From the NCBI RefSeq assembly GCF_000178155.2, contig NZ_ADKM02000110.1:1-64000 (forward strand): 64,000 bases of DNA. The letters are read 5' to 3'. This DNA is from Hominimerdicola alba 8. GTDB taxonomy: Bacteria > Bacillota > Clostridia > Oscillospirales > Ruminococcaceae. Below, piece after piece: positions 35,345-44,126 of this stretch (positions are counted from its first letter, which is position 1; each line of letters begins with the position of its first letter). The translations under genes were made by a program, and so were the position numbers. The notes under the pieces were generated by a model. The model had not been told where the DNA came from, did not search any database, and was given only the letters and a program-made list of their open reading frames with translations.

Positions 35345-36379
35345 TCAGCGGCGGGCGGTGGCTGAGTTACAGACAATGCAGTGCTTGCTTATGCCGCCGA
35401 AGTTTACTGTGCGTGCTTTCATGCGAAGCATGTCGAAGACGAACAGTTTGTTTGTCAGCATATCGCCCGATGAAGTTATGTATTTTATCGCTTCGAGTGC
35501 CTGCATACAGCCTATCATGCCTGCCGATGCACCGATGATGCCTGCGCTTTCGCAGGTTTCGCAGACTGAGGGCGGTACTTCAAAGATACATCTCAGGCAG
35601 GCTGTTTTGCGGGGAATGACTGTCATGACCTGTCCTTCAAAACCGATGACACCGCCGTAGCAGTAGGGTATGCCGTACTGCACGCAGAGGTCGTTTATCA
35701 TGAACTTAGTTTCGGCGCTGTCGGTGCAGTCTGCCACATAATCGTAGCCTTTCAGGATATCTGCGGCGTTTTCGTTGGTGAATGGGAAAGGATATGCGGT
35801 CACATCTATTTTATCATTAATGCCGACCAGGGTGTTTTTCAGTGACAGCGCTTTGTTTATGCCGACCTCTCGGTGGGCGACCTGCCTGTTAAGGTTGGAA
35901 AGGGATACTTCGTCATGGTCGATGATGCCTATTTTGCCGACACCTGCGGCGGCGAGGTACATTCCGCAGGGACAGCCCAGACCGCCTGCACCTATTATGA
36001 GGACGGCGGCATTTTTCAGCTTTTGCTGACCTGTCAGACCTATCTGCGGGAGAGTTATCTGCCTGTCATAGCGTTCAAGTTCTTGGGTATCGAAAGCGGT
36101 ATCCTGCGTTTTGAGCCACTGTGCATAGCCGCCTTTCAGACTGTACGCATTAAAGCCGCACTTTCTGAAATACGCCGCAGTTTCTATGCTCTCGACCCCG
36201 TACTGACAGTAGAATATCAGCTTTTTACTGCCTGCCGACCTGATATCTTTGTGGGTGAGGACAGCACCGTCGATATGACCTTGCCGATATGATGCTTCAC
36301 TGCGCAGATCTATGAGGATATGACTGTCTTTGGGGAGTTTCAGGAGTTCTTCGGCGCTTATTCCGATATCATCGTTCAT
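35345..36379 (-). CDS. Rhodanese-ThiF/MoeB fusion, E1-like adenylyltransferase
   Basis: A 344-residue protein. The N-terminal rhodanese-like domain (about 1-90) has LIDLRSEASYRQGHIDGA and an active-site Cys in FYCQYGVES. The C-terminal domain (about 98-340) is an E1-like enzyme: RYDRQITLPQIG, nucleotide loop GAGGLGCP, DxDxVxxSNLNRQ, and paired Cys motifs CLRC and CIVC that bind zinc. Such proteins adenylate the C terminus of a ubiquitin-like sulfur carrier (ThiS or MoaD) and pass on sulfur for thiamine or molybdopterin synthesis. Usually the rhodanese is C-terminal in MOCS3-like fusions; here it is N-terminal. No carrier protein gene is nearby, so the pathway is undecided. It overlaps tcdA by 11 bases. 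Confidence 0.82.
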   Translation of the reverse strand: MNDDIGISAEELLKLPKDSHILIDLRSEASYRQGHIDGAVLTHKDIRSAGSKKLIFYCQYGVESIETAAYFRKCGFNAYSLKGGYAQWLKTQDTAFDTQELERYDRQITLPQIGLTGQQKLKNAAVLIIGAGGLGCPCGMYLAAAGVGKIGIIDHDEVSLSNLNRQVAHREVGINKALSLKNTLVGINDKIDVTAYPFPFTNENAADILKGYDYVADCTDSAETKFMINDLCVQYGIPYCYGGVIGFEGQVMTVIPRKTACLRCIFEVPPSVCETCESAGIIGASAGMIGCMQALEAIKYITSSGDMLTNKLFVFDMLRMKARTVNFGGISKHCIVCNSATARR

Positions 36380-37157
36380 ATGTTTTTTTCTCCTTATTTT
36401 TCGGGGAAGATATCAGGTCTTTTACGACCTCTCCCGCTATCAGCAGACCCGCGACAGACGGGACGAATGCGACACTGCCCGGAATATCTCTTCGCTCGGT
36501 GCATTTGTGCTTTGTACCGGGCTGGCAGATGCAGTGCGTGCGGCAGCTTATCGACATATCTTCCAGCGGGCGAGTGGGCTTTTCTTCGGAATAGACGACT
36601 TTCAGCGACTTTACGCCGCGCTTGCGGCACTCATAGCGCATCACACGCGCGAGGGGGCAGACCTTGGTATCATAAATATCAGCCACGCGGAACTGACTGC
36701 CGTCCAGCTTGTTGCCTGCGCCCATACAGCTTATTACAGGCACGCCCATCGACTGACATTTTGTGACAAGTGCCAGTTTTGCCGAAACGGTATCTACCGT
36801 ATCGACCACATGATCGTATTCGGCAAACGGGAAATCATCGATGTTTTCGGGCAGGACAAAGCATTTGTGGATATTTACCACAGCATCGGGGTTTATCTCC
36901 AGTATGCGGTCGCGCATGACTTCTGCTTTGTATTTGCCGACTGTTTTGCGGGTCGCGATTATCTGACGGTTGAGATTTGTCAGGCAGACTTTGTCATCGT
37001 CTATCAGGTCAAATCTGCTGACACCACTGCGCACCAGTGCTTCGCAGACATATCCGCCGACACCGCCGATGCCGAAAACCGCCACGCGGGCGCTTTGCAG
37101 GCGCTCGATGCCGTCTTTGCCGAGCAATAACTGTGTTCTTGAAAATTGGTTCAACAT
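36369..37157 (-). CDS. tcdA: tRNA threonylcarbamoyladenosine dehydratase-like E1 protein
   Basis: A 262-residue ThiF-superfamily protein that begins FSRTQLLLGKDGIERLQ, followed by the nucleotide loop VAVFGIGGVGGYV and DDDKVCLTNLNRQ. This is the TcdA/CsdL pattern, the enzyme that cyclises t6A to ct6A at position 37 of tRNAs using ATP. C-terminal CRKRGVKSLKVVYSEE also fits. Length is normal. It overlaps the following ThiF fusion gene, so the two are one transcript. Confidence 0.85.
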   Translation of the reverse strand: MLNQFSRTQLLLGKDGIERLQSARVAVFGIGGVGGYVCEALVRSGVSRFDLIDDDKVCLTNLNRQIIATRKTVGKYKAEVMRDRILEINPDAVVNIHKCFVLPENIDDFPFAEYDHVVDTVDTVSAKLALVTKCQSMGVPVISCMGAGNKLDGSQFRVADIYDTKVCPLARVMRYECRKRGVKSLKVVYSEEKPTRPLEDMSISCRTHCICQPGTKHKCTERRDIPGSVAFVPSVAGLLIAGEVVKDLISSPKNKEKKTYER

Positions 37158-37534
37158 ATTACACCACCATAAAATAGTAATTCTATCAAAATACTATGCT
37201 TTATTATACATGATTTTTCGGCAGAAGTCAAGGGGGGGAGTGCTGTTTCGGGTGAGATCGGCGGGAGGGGCGGTGTAAGTGTGAGGGGGCTGAGGTGTGG
37301 GTTCGGGAGGGGAGAGTTTTGGGGAGGAAAATAGTGAAGCGGCATTTATCAAGTCACAAATTATTGACAAATTCGTGACAATGGGGTTATTCGGACGGTT
37401 ACAGAAAGTTGCGGAGAAACGACAAAAAAACAGATACTTAATAATTTAAGTTCTTTTTAACATGTATTGAGATATGGTTTTATACAAGATGTACAACATG
37501 TAATTAATTAAAATAAAAAAATAATGAAATTTGC
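37158..37534. other. AT/G-rich intergenic stretch
   Basis: About 380 bases between tcdA and the next promoter. It includes a G-rich block (about 37231-37325) and an isolated TTGACA at about 37368, without a recognised gene. Confidence 0.5.
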
Positions 37535-37563
37535 TTGACTTTCACAATAGAGTGTGCTATAAT
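37535..37563 (+). promoter_or_regulatory. Promoter of the secreted-protein locus
   Basis: TTGACT (37535-37540), a 17-base spacer and TATAAT (37558-37563). The leader to the first large gene is about 230 bases and contains a small ORF. Confidence 0.85.
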
Positions 37564-37635
37564 GTCAACATAAAAGAAAGTTCACAAAGTTGTGGATTTA
37601 TTTAAAATCTTTTAACAAGAAAGGGGCGCAGTACC

Positions 37636-37740
37636 ATGTATAAGTTTGAGGGTAGCATGCACATATCTGATATACGTACATGGGGTGACTGCGCGCTTTG
37701 TGTGGGCTTTATTGGGGTAAATGCGTGTCGGCGGGGGTGA
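37636..37740 (+). CDS. Possible 34-residue leader peptide
   Basis: ATG at 37636 with a GAAAGGGG ribosome site about 10 bases upstream; the frame runs 34 codons to TGA at 37738-37740 and contains three Cys and two Trp/Phe-rich turns. The stop lies within a GC-rich hairpin (GGGGGTG at about 37733-37739 with CACCCCC at 37746-37752), which would link its translation to folding of the leader. It could be a regulatory leader or a real small protein. No homologue recognised. Confidence 0.35.
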   Translation: MYKFEGSMHISDIRTWGDCALCVGFIGVNACRRG

Positions 37741-37805
37741 AACGGCACCCCCTGCGGGCGCGCTTTAGTTGTGCAAAATAAAAAAAAGACAAGGGAGGAT
37801 AATTT

Positions 37806-38729
37806 ATGAACAGTAAATGGAAAAAGACCACATCATTGCTATGCGCACTGACTGTTGCGGCTGTGCCGATGGCGCTTAATGTAGGTGCAGGTGCTCCTGA
37901 AAATAGTGACAAAGGCGTTTTAGTTAATGAAGCTGTGCAAATCGGTGAAGCATATGTTGAGGGCTACATACTCACCATTCCTGCAAGGTTTGACATTCAG
38001 AACGAGGGCTGGAACGAGATAGGCGATATCTCGGCGGTAGGTCATCTGGCTGAGGGCAAGAAGCTGGTGGTTTCAGCTGACTCGGCAAATCACTGGGGTA
38101 TGAAAAACGAAGAGTCAGGTAAATATGTCAACTACGAATTAAAGAACAGTGCAGAGGGTGAAGAAACGACTTCGTGGGAGTTCACCTCACTCAGCGAAAC
38201 ACCCGCTACACAGACTATCGGCATTGACGTTGAACCGTTTAAGGGCAAGGACTTGCCCGCAGGTGAGTATACCGATGTGCTTACGTTTACGGCTGGTGTG
38301 GAAGATGTGGTAACCGGAAGCAGGCTCTCACCTATACTTAAAAATGGCGGTGAGCTGAAGATAGCATGCACATATAGGGCAAATGATTATAATTCTTCTG
38401 CCGATGCAGGCGGCACAACTGGTGCTTTTGAAACAATAAACTTCATTGTAAAGAACAATAACGGTGAATATAATGTGACATGTAAGGGTGACAATGTAAC
38501 TGAGACATACTTTGATGGTTATGCAGATGTTTATGATAATAGAGATCTTTCTTTGCATGTACTGAATCCTCTGGATGAGATAGATTATATGTTCCACTTC
38601 GGTATCGAAGAAGATTTTTGCTTTTACCGAGTTTACGATCACTTAAAAAATTCAGAAGTTGATAGCACATGTAAATTCTTTGTAAACGGTGTTGATGTAA
38701 GTGATTATCTGCATATCGATCAGCCATAA
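37806..38729 (+). CDS. Secreted protein, tandem paralogue 1
   Basis: A 307-residue protein with a signal peptide (about 1-28, KWKKTTSLLCALTVAAVPMALNVGAGA). The N-terminal domain (about 45-165) contains YILTIPARFDIQNEGWNEIGD and ends in PAGEYTDVLTFTAGVE, a beta-rich pattern often seen in surface or pilin-like proteins of gut Bacillota. The C-terminal domain (about 175-305) begins LSPILKNGGELKIACTYRAND and includes two Cys near the end. It has no wall anchor. Its C-terminal half is nearly the same as in the next gene. Function not recognised. Confidence 0.6.
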   Translation: MNSKWKKTTSLLCALTVAAVPMALNVGAGAPENSDKGVLVNEAVQIGEAYVEGYILTIPARFDIQNEGWNEIGDISAVGHLAEGKKLVVSADSANHWGMKNEESGKYVNYELKNSAEGEETTSWEFTSLSETPATQTIGIDVEPFKGKDLPAGEYTDVLTFTAGVEDVVTGSRLSPILKNGGELKIACTYRANDYNSSADAGGTTGAFETINFIVKNNNGEYNVTCKGDNVTETYFDGYADVYDNRDLSLHVLNPLDEIDYMFHFGIEEDFCFYRVYDHLKNSEVDSTCKFFVNGVDVSDYLHIDQP

Positions 38730-38816
38730 ACCGCTGAACTGAGAAAGTCCGTGAGTGACTGCATAATATAATGAAACTTTTTAATATAATAAAACTTTTT
38801 AAGGAGGCTTAATGCT

Positions 38817-39731
38817 ATGAAAAACAAACTTAAGAGAACGACTTCGATGTTATGTGCGCTGACTGTTGCGGCTGTGCCGATGACTATGAGTGCTTTTACA
38901 GCAAGTGCGACCGAGATCACAAACACTGTGAGCGACTACACGCTGACGATACCCTCGTCATTCACAGTTGCGAATGCAGGCTGGAACGAGATAGAGGGCG
39001 GCGTAACGGCAAGCGGTACTCTTGCAGACGGCAAGAAGCTGGTAGTTACAGCACAGTCTGACAACGGCTGGGCGCTTAAATCGGGCGATAACAGCATTGG
39101 CTACAATCTGGCGAAAGAAGATGCTGACTACAACGCAAATGCAGAAGCCCCCACATGGGAGTTTGATACCCTCACCGCTGACGGAGTTTCACAGACAGCG
39201 GGCTTGATAGTTGAGAACTACGATGAAGCCCCCGCAGGAAATTATTCGGATAATGTGGTGTTTACGGCTAGTGTGGAAGAGGGCGGCTCAGGCGATAATG
39301 GCAGTGGTACAGTGCAGGCAAGCAATCTCTCACCGATACTTGAAAATGGCGGTGAGCTGAAGATAGCATGCACATATAAGGCAAATGATTATGATGCTTC
39401 TTACGATGCAGGCGGCACAAATGGTGCTTTTGAAACAATAAACATCATTGTAAAGAACAATAACGGTGAATATGATGTGACATTTGAGGGTGACAATGTA
39501 ACTGAGGCATACTTTGATGGTCGTGCAAAAGTTTATGAGAATAGAGAACTTTCTTTGCATGTAATAAAACCTCGGGATGAAATAGAGTATATTTTCGAGT
39601 TCGGTATCGAAGATGATTTTTGCCATTACCAAGTTTACGATCACTTAAATAATTCAGAAGTTGATTGCACATGTAAATTCTTTGTAAACGGTGTTGATGT
39701 AAGTGATTATCTGCTTATCCCACAGCCATAA
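38817..39731 (+). CDS. Secreted protein, tandem paralogue 2
   Basis: A 304-residue protein with a signal peptide (about 1-26). The N-terminal domain shows DYTLTIPSSFTVANAGWNEIEG and PAGNYSDNVVFTASVE and matches paralogue 1 only moderately, while residues from about 172 to the end (LSPILENGGELKIACTYKAND onward) are nearly identical to it. AAGGAGG lies 8 bases before the ATG. It lies in a same-strand series with paralogue 1, a lipoprotein and a large repeat protein. Function not recognised. Confidence 0.6.
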   Translation: MKNKLKRTTSMLCALTVAAVPMTMSAFTASATEITNTVSDYTLTIPSSFTVANAGWNEIEGGVTASGTLADGKKLVVTAQSDNGWALKSGDNSIGYNLAKEDADYNANAEAPTWEFDTLTADGVSQTAGLIVENYDEAPAGNYSDNVVFTASVEEGGSGDNGSGTVQASNLSPILENGGELKIACTYKANDYDASYDAGGTNGAFETINIIVKNNNGEYDVTFEGDNVTEAYFDGRAKVYENRELSLHVIKPRDEIEYIFEFGIEDDFCHYQVYDHLNNSEVDCTCKFFVNGVDVSDYLLIPQP

Positions 39732-39760
39732 ACCACTGAACTGAGAAAGGTCGTGAACAA

Positions 39761-40219
39761 ATGCACAAACTGAATAGGGTGTTTGCGGCTTTTCTGGCGG
39801 CGGCACTCAGCGCTTGTATATTGAGCGGGTGCGGCGGCACAGCTGAGAACAGTTCGGCTGAACAGCCCGCAACTACAACAACTGCTCCCGCAGGACAGTC
39901 CGCTGTGCAGGACAGCGGCAACATAAATATTCCCGGCTTTGAGTCACTCGAATTTAAGGCAGGCGAAACAAAGCAGACTTCGAGGTTACACAACCCCGCA
40001 GAGAACAGCTGTTATTTCCGCATGACCCTCACCATAGACGGTGAAGCCATCTGGCAGAGCGATGATATAGCGCCGGGCGAACAGGTCGGTGAGATGGAAC
40101 TCACCCGCGCGTTAGATGCAGGCGAGTACGCCGCAAAATTAAAGTACGAATGTTTTACGATGCAGGATAAAACTCCCCTTAACGGCGCGGAGATAGACCT
40201 TGCGATAAATGTTAAGTAA
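39761..40219 (+). CDS. Small lipoprotein
   Basis: A 152-residue protein with a lipobox in a signal peptide (ACILSGCGG, Cys about 24), then a Ser/Thr/Ala-rich linker and a beta-rich domain (about 55-150: FRMTLTIDGEAIWQSDDIAPGEQVGEMELTRALDAGEYAAKLKYECF). It should be anchored outside the membrane. The start is 30 bases after the preceding paralogue and the stop 14 bases before the large repeat protein, so it belongs to the same transcript. Function unknown. Confidence 0.7.
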   Translation: MHKLNRVFAAFLAAALSACILSGCGGTAENSSAEQPATTTTAPAGQSAVQDSGNINIPGFESLEFKAGETKQTSRLHNPAENSCYFRMTLTIDGEAIWQSDDIAPGEQVGEMELTRALDAGEYAAKLKYECFTMQDKTPLNGAEIDLAINVK

Positions 40220-40233
40220 GAGAGGTGCAAATT

Positions 40234-43215
40234 ATGACATATAAAAGAATTATAAGCGGTCTGCTGGCACTGTCACTGACAGCGAGCATGATGCCTACCG
40301 CAATAGCTGATACCAACGATGACAGCAACACCAATAACGAGAACACCAACACTGTCACCATAAACAATGAGAACACCAGCGGTCAGATGATACTTACGCT
40401 GAACGTTAAGGGTACACTTGATCTGAGTCTGGAGATGGCAGACTGGGCGTATAAGAGCGAAGCAAGCGAACCTGTTCTGACAGGCAACACGGGTAACGGC
40501 GATGTTACTTATTACTACAAGCCGCAGGGCGCAGAGGATTCCGCTTACACTACCGAAAAGCCTACCGCAGAGGGCGCATATACCGTCAAGGCGGAAGTCG
40601 CTGAAACTGAGGGTTATTACGGCGGAACAGCTTACGCAGACTTTAAGATAACACCCCTCACCGCAGGCATGGAGATAAACCTTAAGGTCAAGAAGACTAT
40701 TACTCGTGATGATTACGAGTTCATTCTCCCTGACTCGTTAGTATATGACGGTAAGGCTAAGGTCTTCGGCGTGGTAAATAATAATACCGATATGCCCGAA
40801 GCCACTGTTGAGTACTACAACGCTGAGGGCGTAAAGCTGGACAGCGCTCCTGTAAATGCAGGCAAGTTTACAATAAAGGTAGTTTACGGTGAGAACGAGG
40901 AATACAAGGCAGTAACGTTTGACAATATTGGTACGTTTAATATTGTAAAGGCTGATGCACATGTAACAGAGCCTAAGGCTGTTGAAGATCTGGTATTTGA
41001 CGGCAATGTGCATGATCTTGTTGAAGCAGGCTCTACCAAGAGTGGCGAGATAAAATATCGTATAGTTGATAAGGAGCAGTCGAATGTTGAAAACGACTGG
41101 CAGACTATCATTCCTACTGCAACAAATGCAGGTGAATACGTTGTTGAGTGGAAAGTTTTCGATGCTGACGAGAACAACTGGAACGTAGAACCCGCAGAGG
41201 GTAGATTCTTTGTTACCATAGCTGAGGCTAATGCAAAGGTAACAGCACCTAAGGCTATCGATGATCTGGTATTTAACGGCACTGGGCAGGAGCTTGTTGA
41301 AGCAGGTTCTACCAGCGACGGCGTAATGGAATATAAGGTTGACGAGGGCGAGTGGTCAGCTGATCTGCCTAAGGCAACAGATGCAGGTAAGCACATTGTT
41401 TACTACAGAGTAAACTTTGGTGATGATAAGGATAACTATGTTCCTGTTTCAGGTGATGTTGATGTCGAAATAGCTAAGGCTACCGCAAAGGTAACAGCGC
41501 CTAAGGCTATCGAGGGTCTTAAGTACAACCGTGAGGAGCAGACACTTGTTGAAGCAGGTTCTACCAGCGGCGGCGTAATGGAATATAGGGTTGACGAGGG
41601 CGAGTGGTCAGCTGATCTGCCTAAGGCAACAGATGCAGGCGATCACTTTGTTTACTGCAGAGTAAACTTCGGTGATGACGCTGAAAACTGGAATGAAGTG
41701 GATACGGATCCGATCGTTGTCAACATCGACAACACATTCACAGTTACCTGGAAGAACGGCGATAAGACCATCGAGACCGATGAGCTGGTAGAGTTTGGCA
41801 CAGTGCCTTCTTATGACGGCGAAGAGCCCACAATGACAGGCGAAGATAACGAAGTATTCGTATTCAGCGGCTGGGATAAGGACATTGATGAAGTTACCGA
41901 AGATGTTACCCTCAACGCAACATTCAAGAAGTACACCAGAACTGATGCTAAGGAAGAAACTTGTGATGAAGACGGCAACACCGAGTACTACACAGGCGAT
42001 GACGGTTTCTATTACACCTACGACGGCACTGACTTCACTAAGATAGATGAGAATTCATGGATAATCGAGGCTAAGGGTCATAACTACAATGTAAGACCTA
42101 TCTGGGAATGGAACGAAGACTGGTCGGAAGCTACCGCAACATTCGTTTGCGCTAACGACAGTGAGCACACCGTTGTTCTTGAAGGTATTATCACCGAGAG
42201 CACCACAGCAGGCAAGATCGGTGAAAAGGGTGAGCACATCATCGTTGCAACTGTTGAGTTCAACGGCAGAAAGTACACCAACCACAAGATAACCAAGATG
42301 CCCGCAACTACCGTCAAGAAGATAGCCGCTAAGGACGCTACATGCTCCGAAGAAGGCAACATAGAGTATTATGCAGGCTCAGACGGCAAGTTCTATGTTC
42401 TTGAGGACGGCAAATATGTTGAGATCGCTATAGAAGACACAGTTATCCCTGTTAACGATGTTCACACATTTGGCGAACCTACATTCGTATGGGGCGAGAA
42501 TAACACCGTTACAGCAGTTTTCAAATGCAATGACTGCGGTTATGAAGAGTCCCGCGATGCAGAAGTTGAACTGGTCAAGACTGCACCTACTTACACCGAG
42601 AACGGCAAGTACGTTTACACCGCTTCTGTTGAGGCTGACGGCGTAGTTTACACCGACAGCAAGGAAGTTACCATTTACAGCCCTGATCCTATAGATGTTA
42701 CCTACACACCCGGCGACAAGTCTGTAAACTTGACTTGGAATGCAGTTGACGGCGCTGAAAAGTATGGCATTTGCATCATGGAAAACGGTCAGTGGAAGAA
42801 GATAGAAGAGGGTTACAAGACCAGATACACTCTGACAGGTCTCCAGCCCGACACCAAGTACACCGTTACCGTTATACCGATGGTACAGAACATCTGGTGC
42901 TCAGACTTCACACATGCTATCGAAGTTCAGGCTAATTCGGAAATGCCTGCAGGCTTCCCGAAGGTTGAAACTCAGGTAAGCGGCAGCAAGTTCAAGCTCG
43001 ACTGGACAGCAGTTGACGGCGCTGAGAAGTACGGCATAGCTGTATATCAGGGCGGCAAGTGGGTAGTAAAGGCTACCGTTAACGGCGATGTAACTTCTTT
43101 CACTTCGCCCGAAGTAGCAGCAGGCACCTACAAGATGGTAGTTTGCGCTAAGGTAAACGGCAAGTGGGATACCAGAGCACTGAATTCCAGAGCATTTGGT
43201 GTTACTATCGAGTAA
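40234..43215 (+). CDS. Large secreted repeat protein with FN3 domains
   Basis: A 993-residue secreted protein with signal peptide (about 1-26). After a Thr/Asn-rich start it has Ig-like modules, including three tandem repeats of about 85 residues (around 245-490) marked by APKAIxxLxFNG, LVEAGSTSxG, MEYxVDEGEWSADLPKATDAG and VxFGDD. A middle region has repeated TxKxETCDEDGNxEYY and KIAAKDATCSEEGNIEYY units. Two fibronectin type III domains close the protein (about 825-990), each with NLTWNAVDGAEKYGI or LDWTAVDGAEKYGI. There is no wall anchor or dockerin. The ATG at 40234 has AGAGGTG 6-7 bases upstream. Adhesion or surface binding is likely (inference). Confidence 0.75.
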   Translation: MTYKRIISGLLALSLTASMMPTAIADTNDDSNTNNENTNTVTINNENTSGQMILTLNVKGTLDLSLEMADWAYKSEASEPVLTGNTGNGDVTYYYKPQGAEDSAYTTEKPTAEGAYTVKAEVAETEGYYGGTAYADFKITPLTAGMEINLKVKKTITRDDYEFILPDSLVYDGKAKVFGVVNNNTDMPEATVEYYNAEGVKLDSAPVNAGKFTIKVVYGENEEYKAVTFDNIGTFNIVKADAHVTEPKAVEDLVFDGNVHDLVEAGSTKSGEIKYRIVDKEQSNVENDWQTIIPTATNAGEYVVEWKVFDADENNWNVEPAEGRFFVTIAEANAKVTAPKAIDDLVFNGTGQELVEAGSTSDGVMEYKVDEGEWSADLPKATDAGKHIVYYRVNFGDDKDNYVPVSGDVDVEIAKATAKVTAPKAIEGLKYNREEQTLVEAGSTSGGVMEYRVDEGEWSADLPKATDAGDHFVYCRVNFGDDAENWNEVDTDPIVVNIDNTFTVTWKNGDKTIETDELVEFGTVPSYDGEEPTMTGEDNEVFVFSGWDKDIDEVTEDVTLNATFKKYTRTDAKEETCDEDGNTEYYTGDDGFYYTYDGTDFTKIDENSWIIEAKGHNYNVRPIWEWNEDWSEATATFVCANDSEHTVVLEGIITESTTAGKIGEKGEHIIVATVEFNGRKYTNHKITKMPATTVKKIAAKDATCSEEGNIEYYAGSDGKFYVLEDGKYVEIAIEDTVIPVNDVHTFGEPTFVWGENNTVTAVFKCNDCGYEESRDAEVELVKTAPTYTENGKYVYTASVEADGVVYTDSKEVTIYSPDPIDVTYTPGDKSVNLTWNAVDGAEKYGICIMENGQWKKIEEGYKTRYTLTGLQPDTKYTVTVIPMVQNIWCSDFTHAIEVQANSEMPAGFPKVETQVSGSKFKLDWTAVDGAEKYGIAVYQGGKWVVKATVNGDVTSFTSPEVAAGTYKMVVCAKVNGKWDTRALNSRAFGVTIE

Positions 43216-43264
43216 GATAATTCCTATTATGTTTTCCATGTGAAAACAGTTCTCCTTAAAACGA

Positions 43265-43299
43265 CCCCGACTGTACCACGACAGTCGGGGCTTGTTTTT
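43265..43299 (+). terminator. Terminator after the secreted repeat protein
   Basis: CCCCGACTGT (43265-43274) pairs exactly with ACAGTCGGGG (43281-43290), followed by a T-rich run. Confidence 0.92.
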
Positions 43300-43487
43300 G
43301 TGATGCGATCTGCGGGTATCAGATACAAATATCTGTGAGAAGATGATGCTGACAGGACAGGCTGAACACTGTCCGAAAGGCATGATATCCTTCGGAAGCG
43401 TTGGAAGATGACATTTGTCGCTTTCAATAAATTTGCCGCTTTTGTGTTGTACAATATAATGAATTTAAAAAAGTGCGCTCCAGAGTA

Positions 43488-43537
43488 TTGACACTGTGTC
43501 AGAATGGTGCTATAATATCTATAGTGACACAGTGTCA
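43488..43537 (+). promoter_or_regulatory. Promoter with two 13-bp palindromic operators
   Basis: TTGACA (43488-43493), 17-base spacer, TATAAT (43511-43516). TGACACTGTGTCA (43489-43501) covers the -35 box, and TGACACAGTGTCA (43525-43537) lies at the transcription start. The centres are 36 bases apart. Both are perfect palindromes apart from the central base, as for a dimeric repressor such as a TetR-family protein. No regulator gene is adjacent. Confidence 0.88.
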
Positions 43538-43561
43538 GAATAAATACCAGGAGTGATATCC

Positions 43562-44113
43562 ATGAAAAAAAGCATTGATACAAAACTTGCACTTTACCCC
43601 ACACCTGTGACTATAGTGGGTGCGATGAACGGCGACAAGCCCACATGGACGCTGGTGGCGCACATCGGCATAATCGGGCATGACCGCATTCTGGTGAGTC
43701 TGGCTGAACCGCATTTTATCAACCGCCTTATCAAGGAAAGCGGCAGGCTGTCGATAAGCCTTGTGACAGAGGAGATGCTTGCCGAAGTTGATATCGCGGG
43801 TTCGCTGAGCGGTGCAAAAGGCGATAAATCCGAACTGTTTGAATATGAGATGGGCGAGGGCGGCACACCTGTCATAAAGGCGGCTAATCTCACGCTGGAA
43901 TGTTCGGTGGCTGACATTTATAAGACTCCGAATTTTGAGAGTTTCATATGCACCATCGACAACACATATGTTGAGGAAAGCTGTCTGAATGACAAGGGCA
44001 AGCCCGACTACACTGCGATAAAGCCTGTGCTTTTTGAGTTCCCGAATTACCAGTATCTCAGGACAGGCGATGTGATAGGCAAGTGCCTTAGCTTTAAAAA
44101 CAAGACGGAATAA
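43562..44113 (+). CDS. Flavin reductase family protein
   Basis: A 183-residue FMN-binding split-barrel protein. The opening LYPTPVTIVGAMNGDKPTWTLVAHIGIIGHDRILVSL is the usual pattern of the flavin reductase-like domain, in which the flavin binds near the conserved Thr/Ala stretch. Length is normal. The ATG at 43562 has AGGAG at 43549-43553. It is the first gene of an operon with a flavodoxin-like lipoprotein and a DUF4405-type membrane protein, so it may move electrons between NAD(P)H, flavin and those partners (inference). Confidence 0.82.
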   Translation: MKKSIDTKLALYPTPVTIVGAMNGDKPTWTLVAHIGIIGHDRILVSLAEPHFINRLIKESGRLSISLVTEEMLAEVDIAGSLSGAKGDKSELFEYEMGEGGTPVIKAANLTLECSVADIYKTPNFESFICTIDNTYVEESCLNDKGKPDYTAIKPVLFEFPNYQYLRTGDVIGKCLSFKNKTE

Positions 44114-44126
44114 GGAGGATATGACC

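Noticed and set aside
40980-41700. DNA repeats in the 993-residue protein as a mobile repeat
   Set aside because: They are in-frame protein module repeats of about 85 residues.
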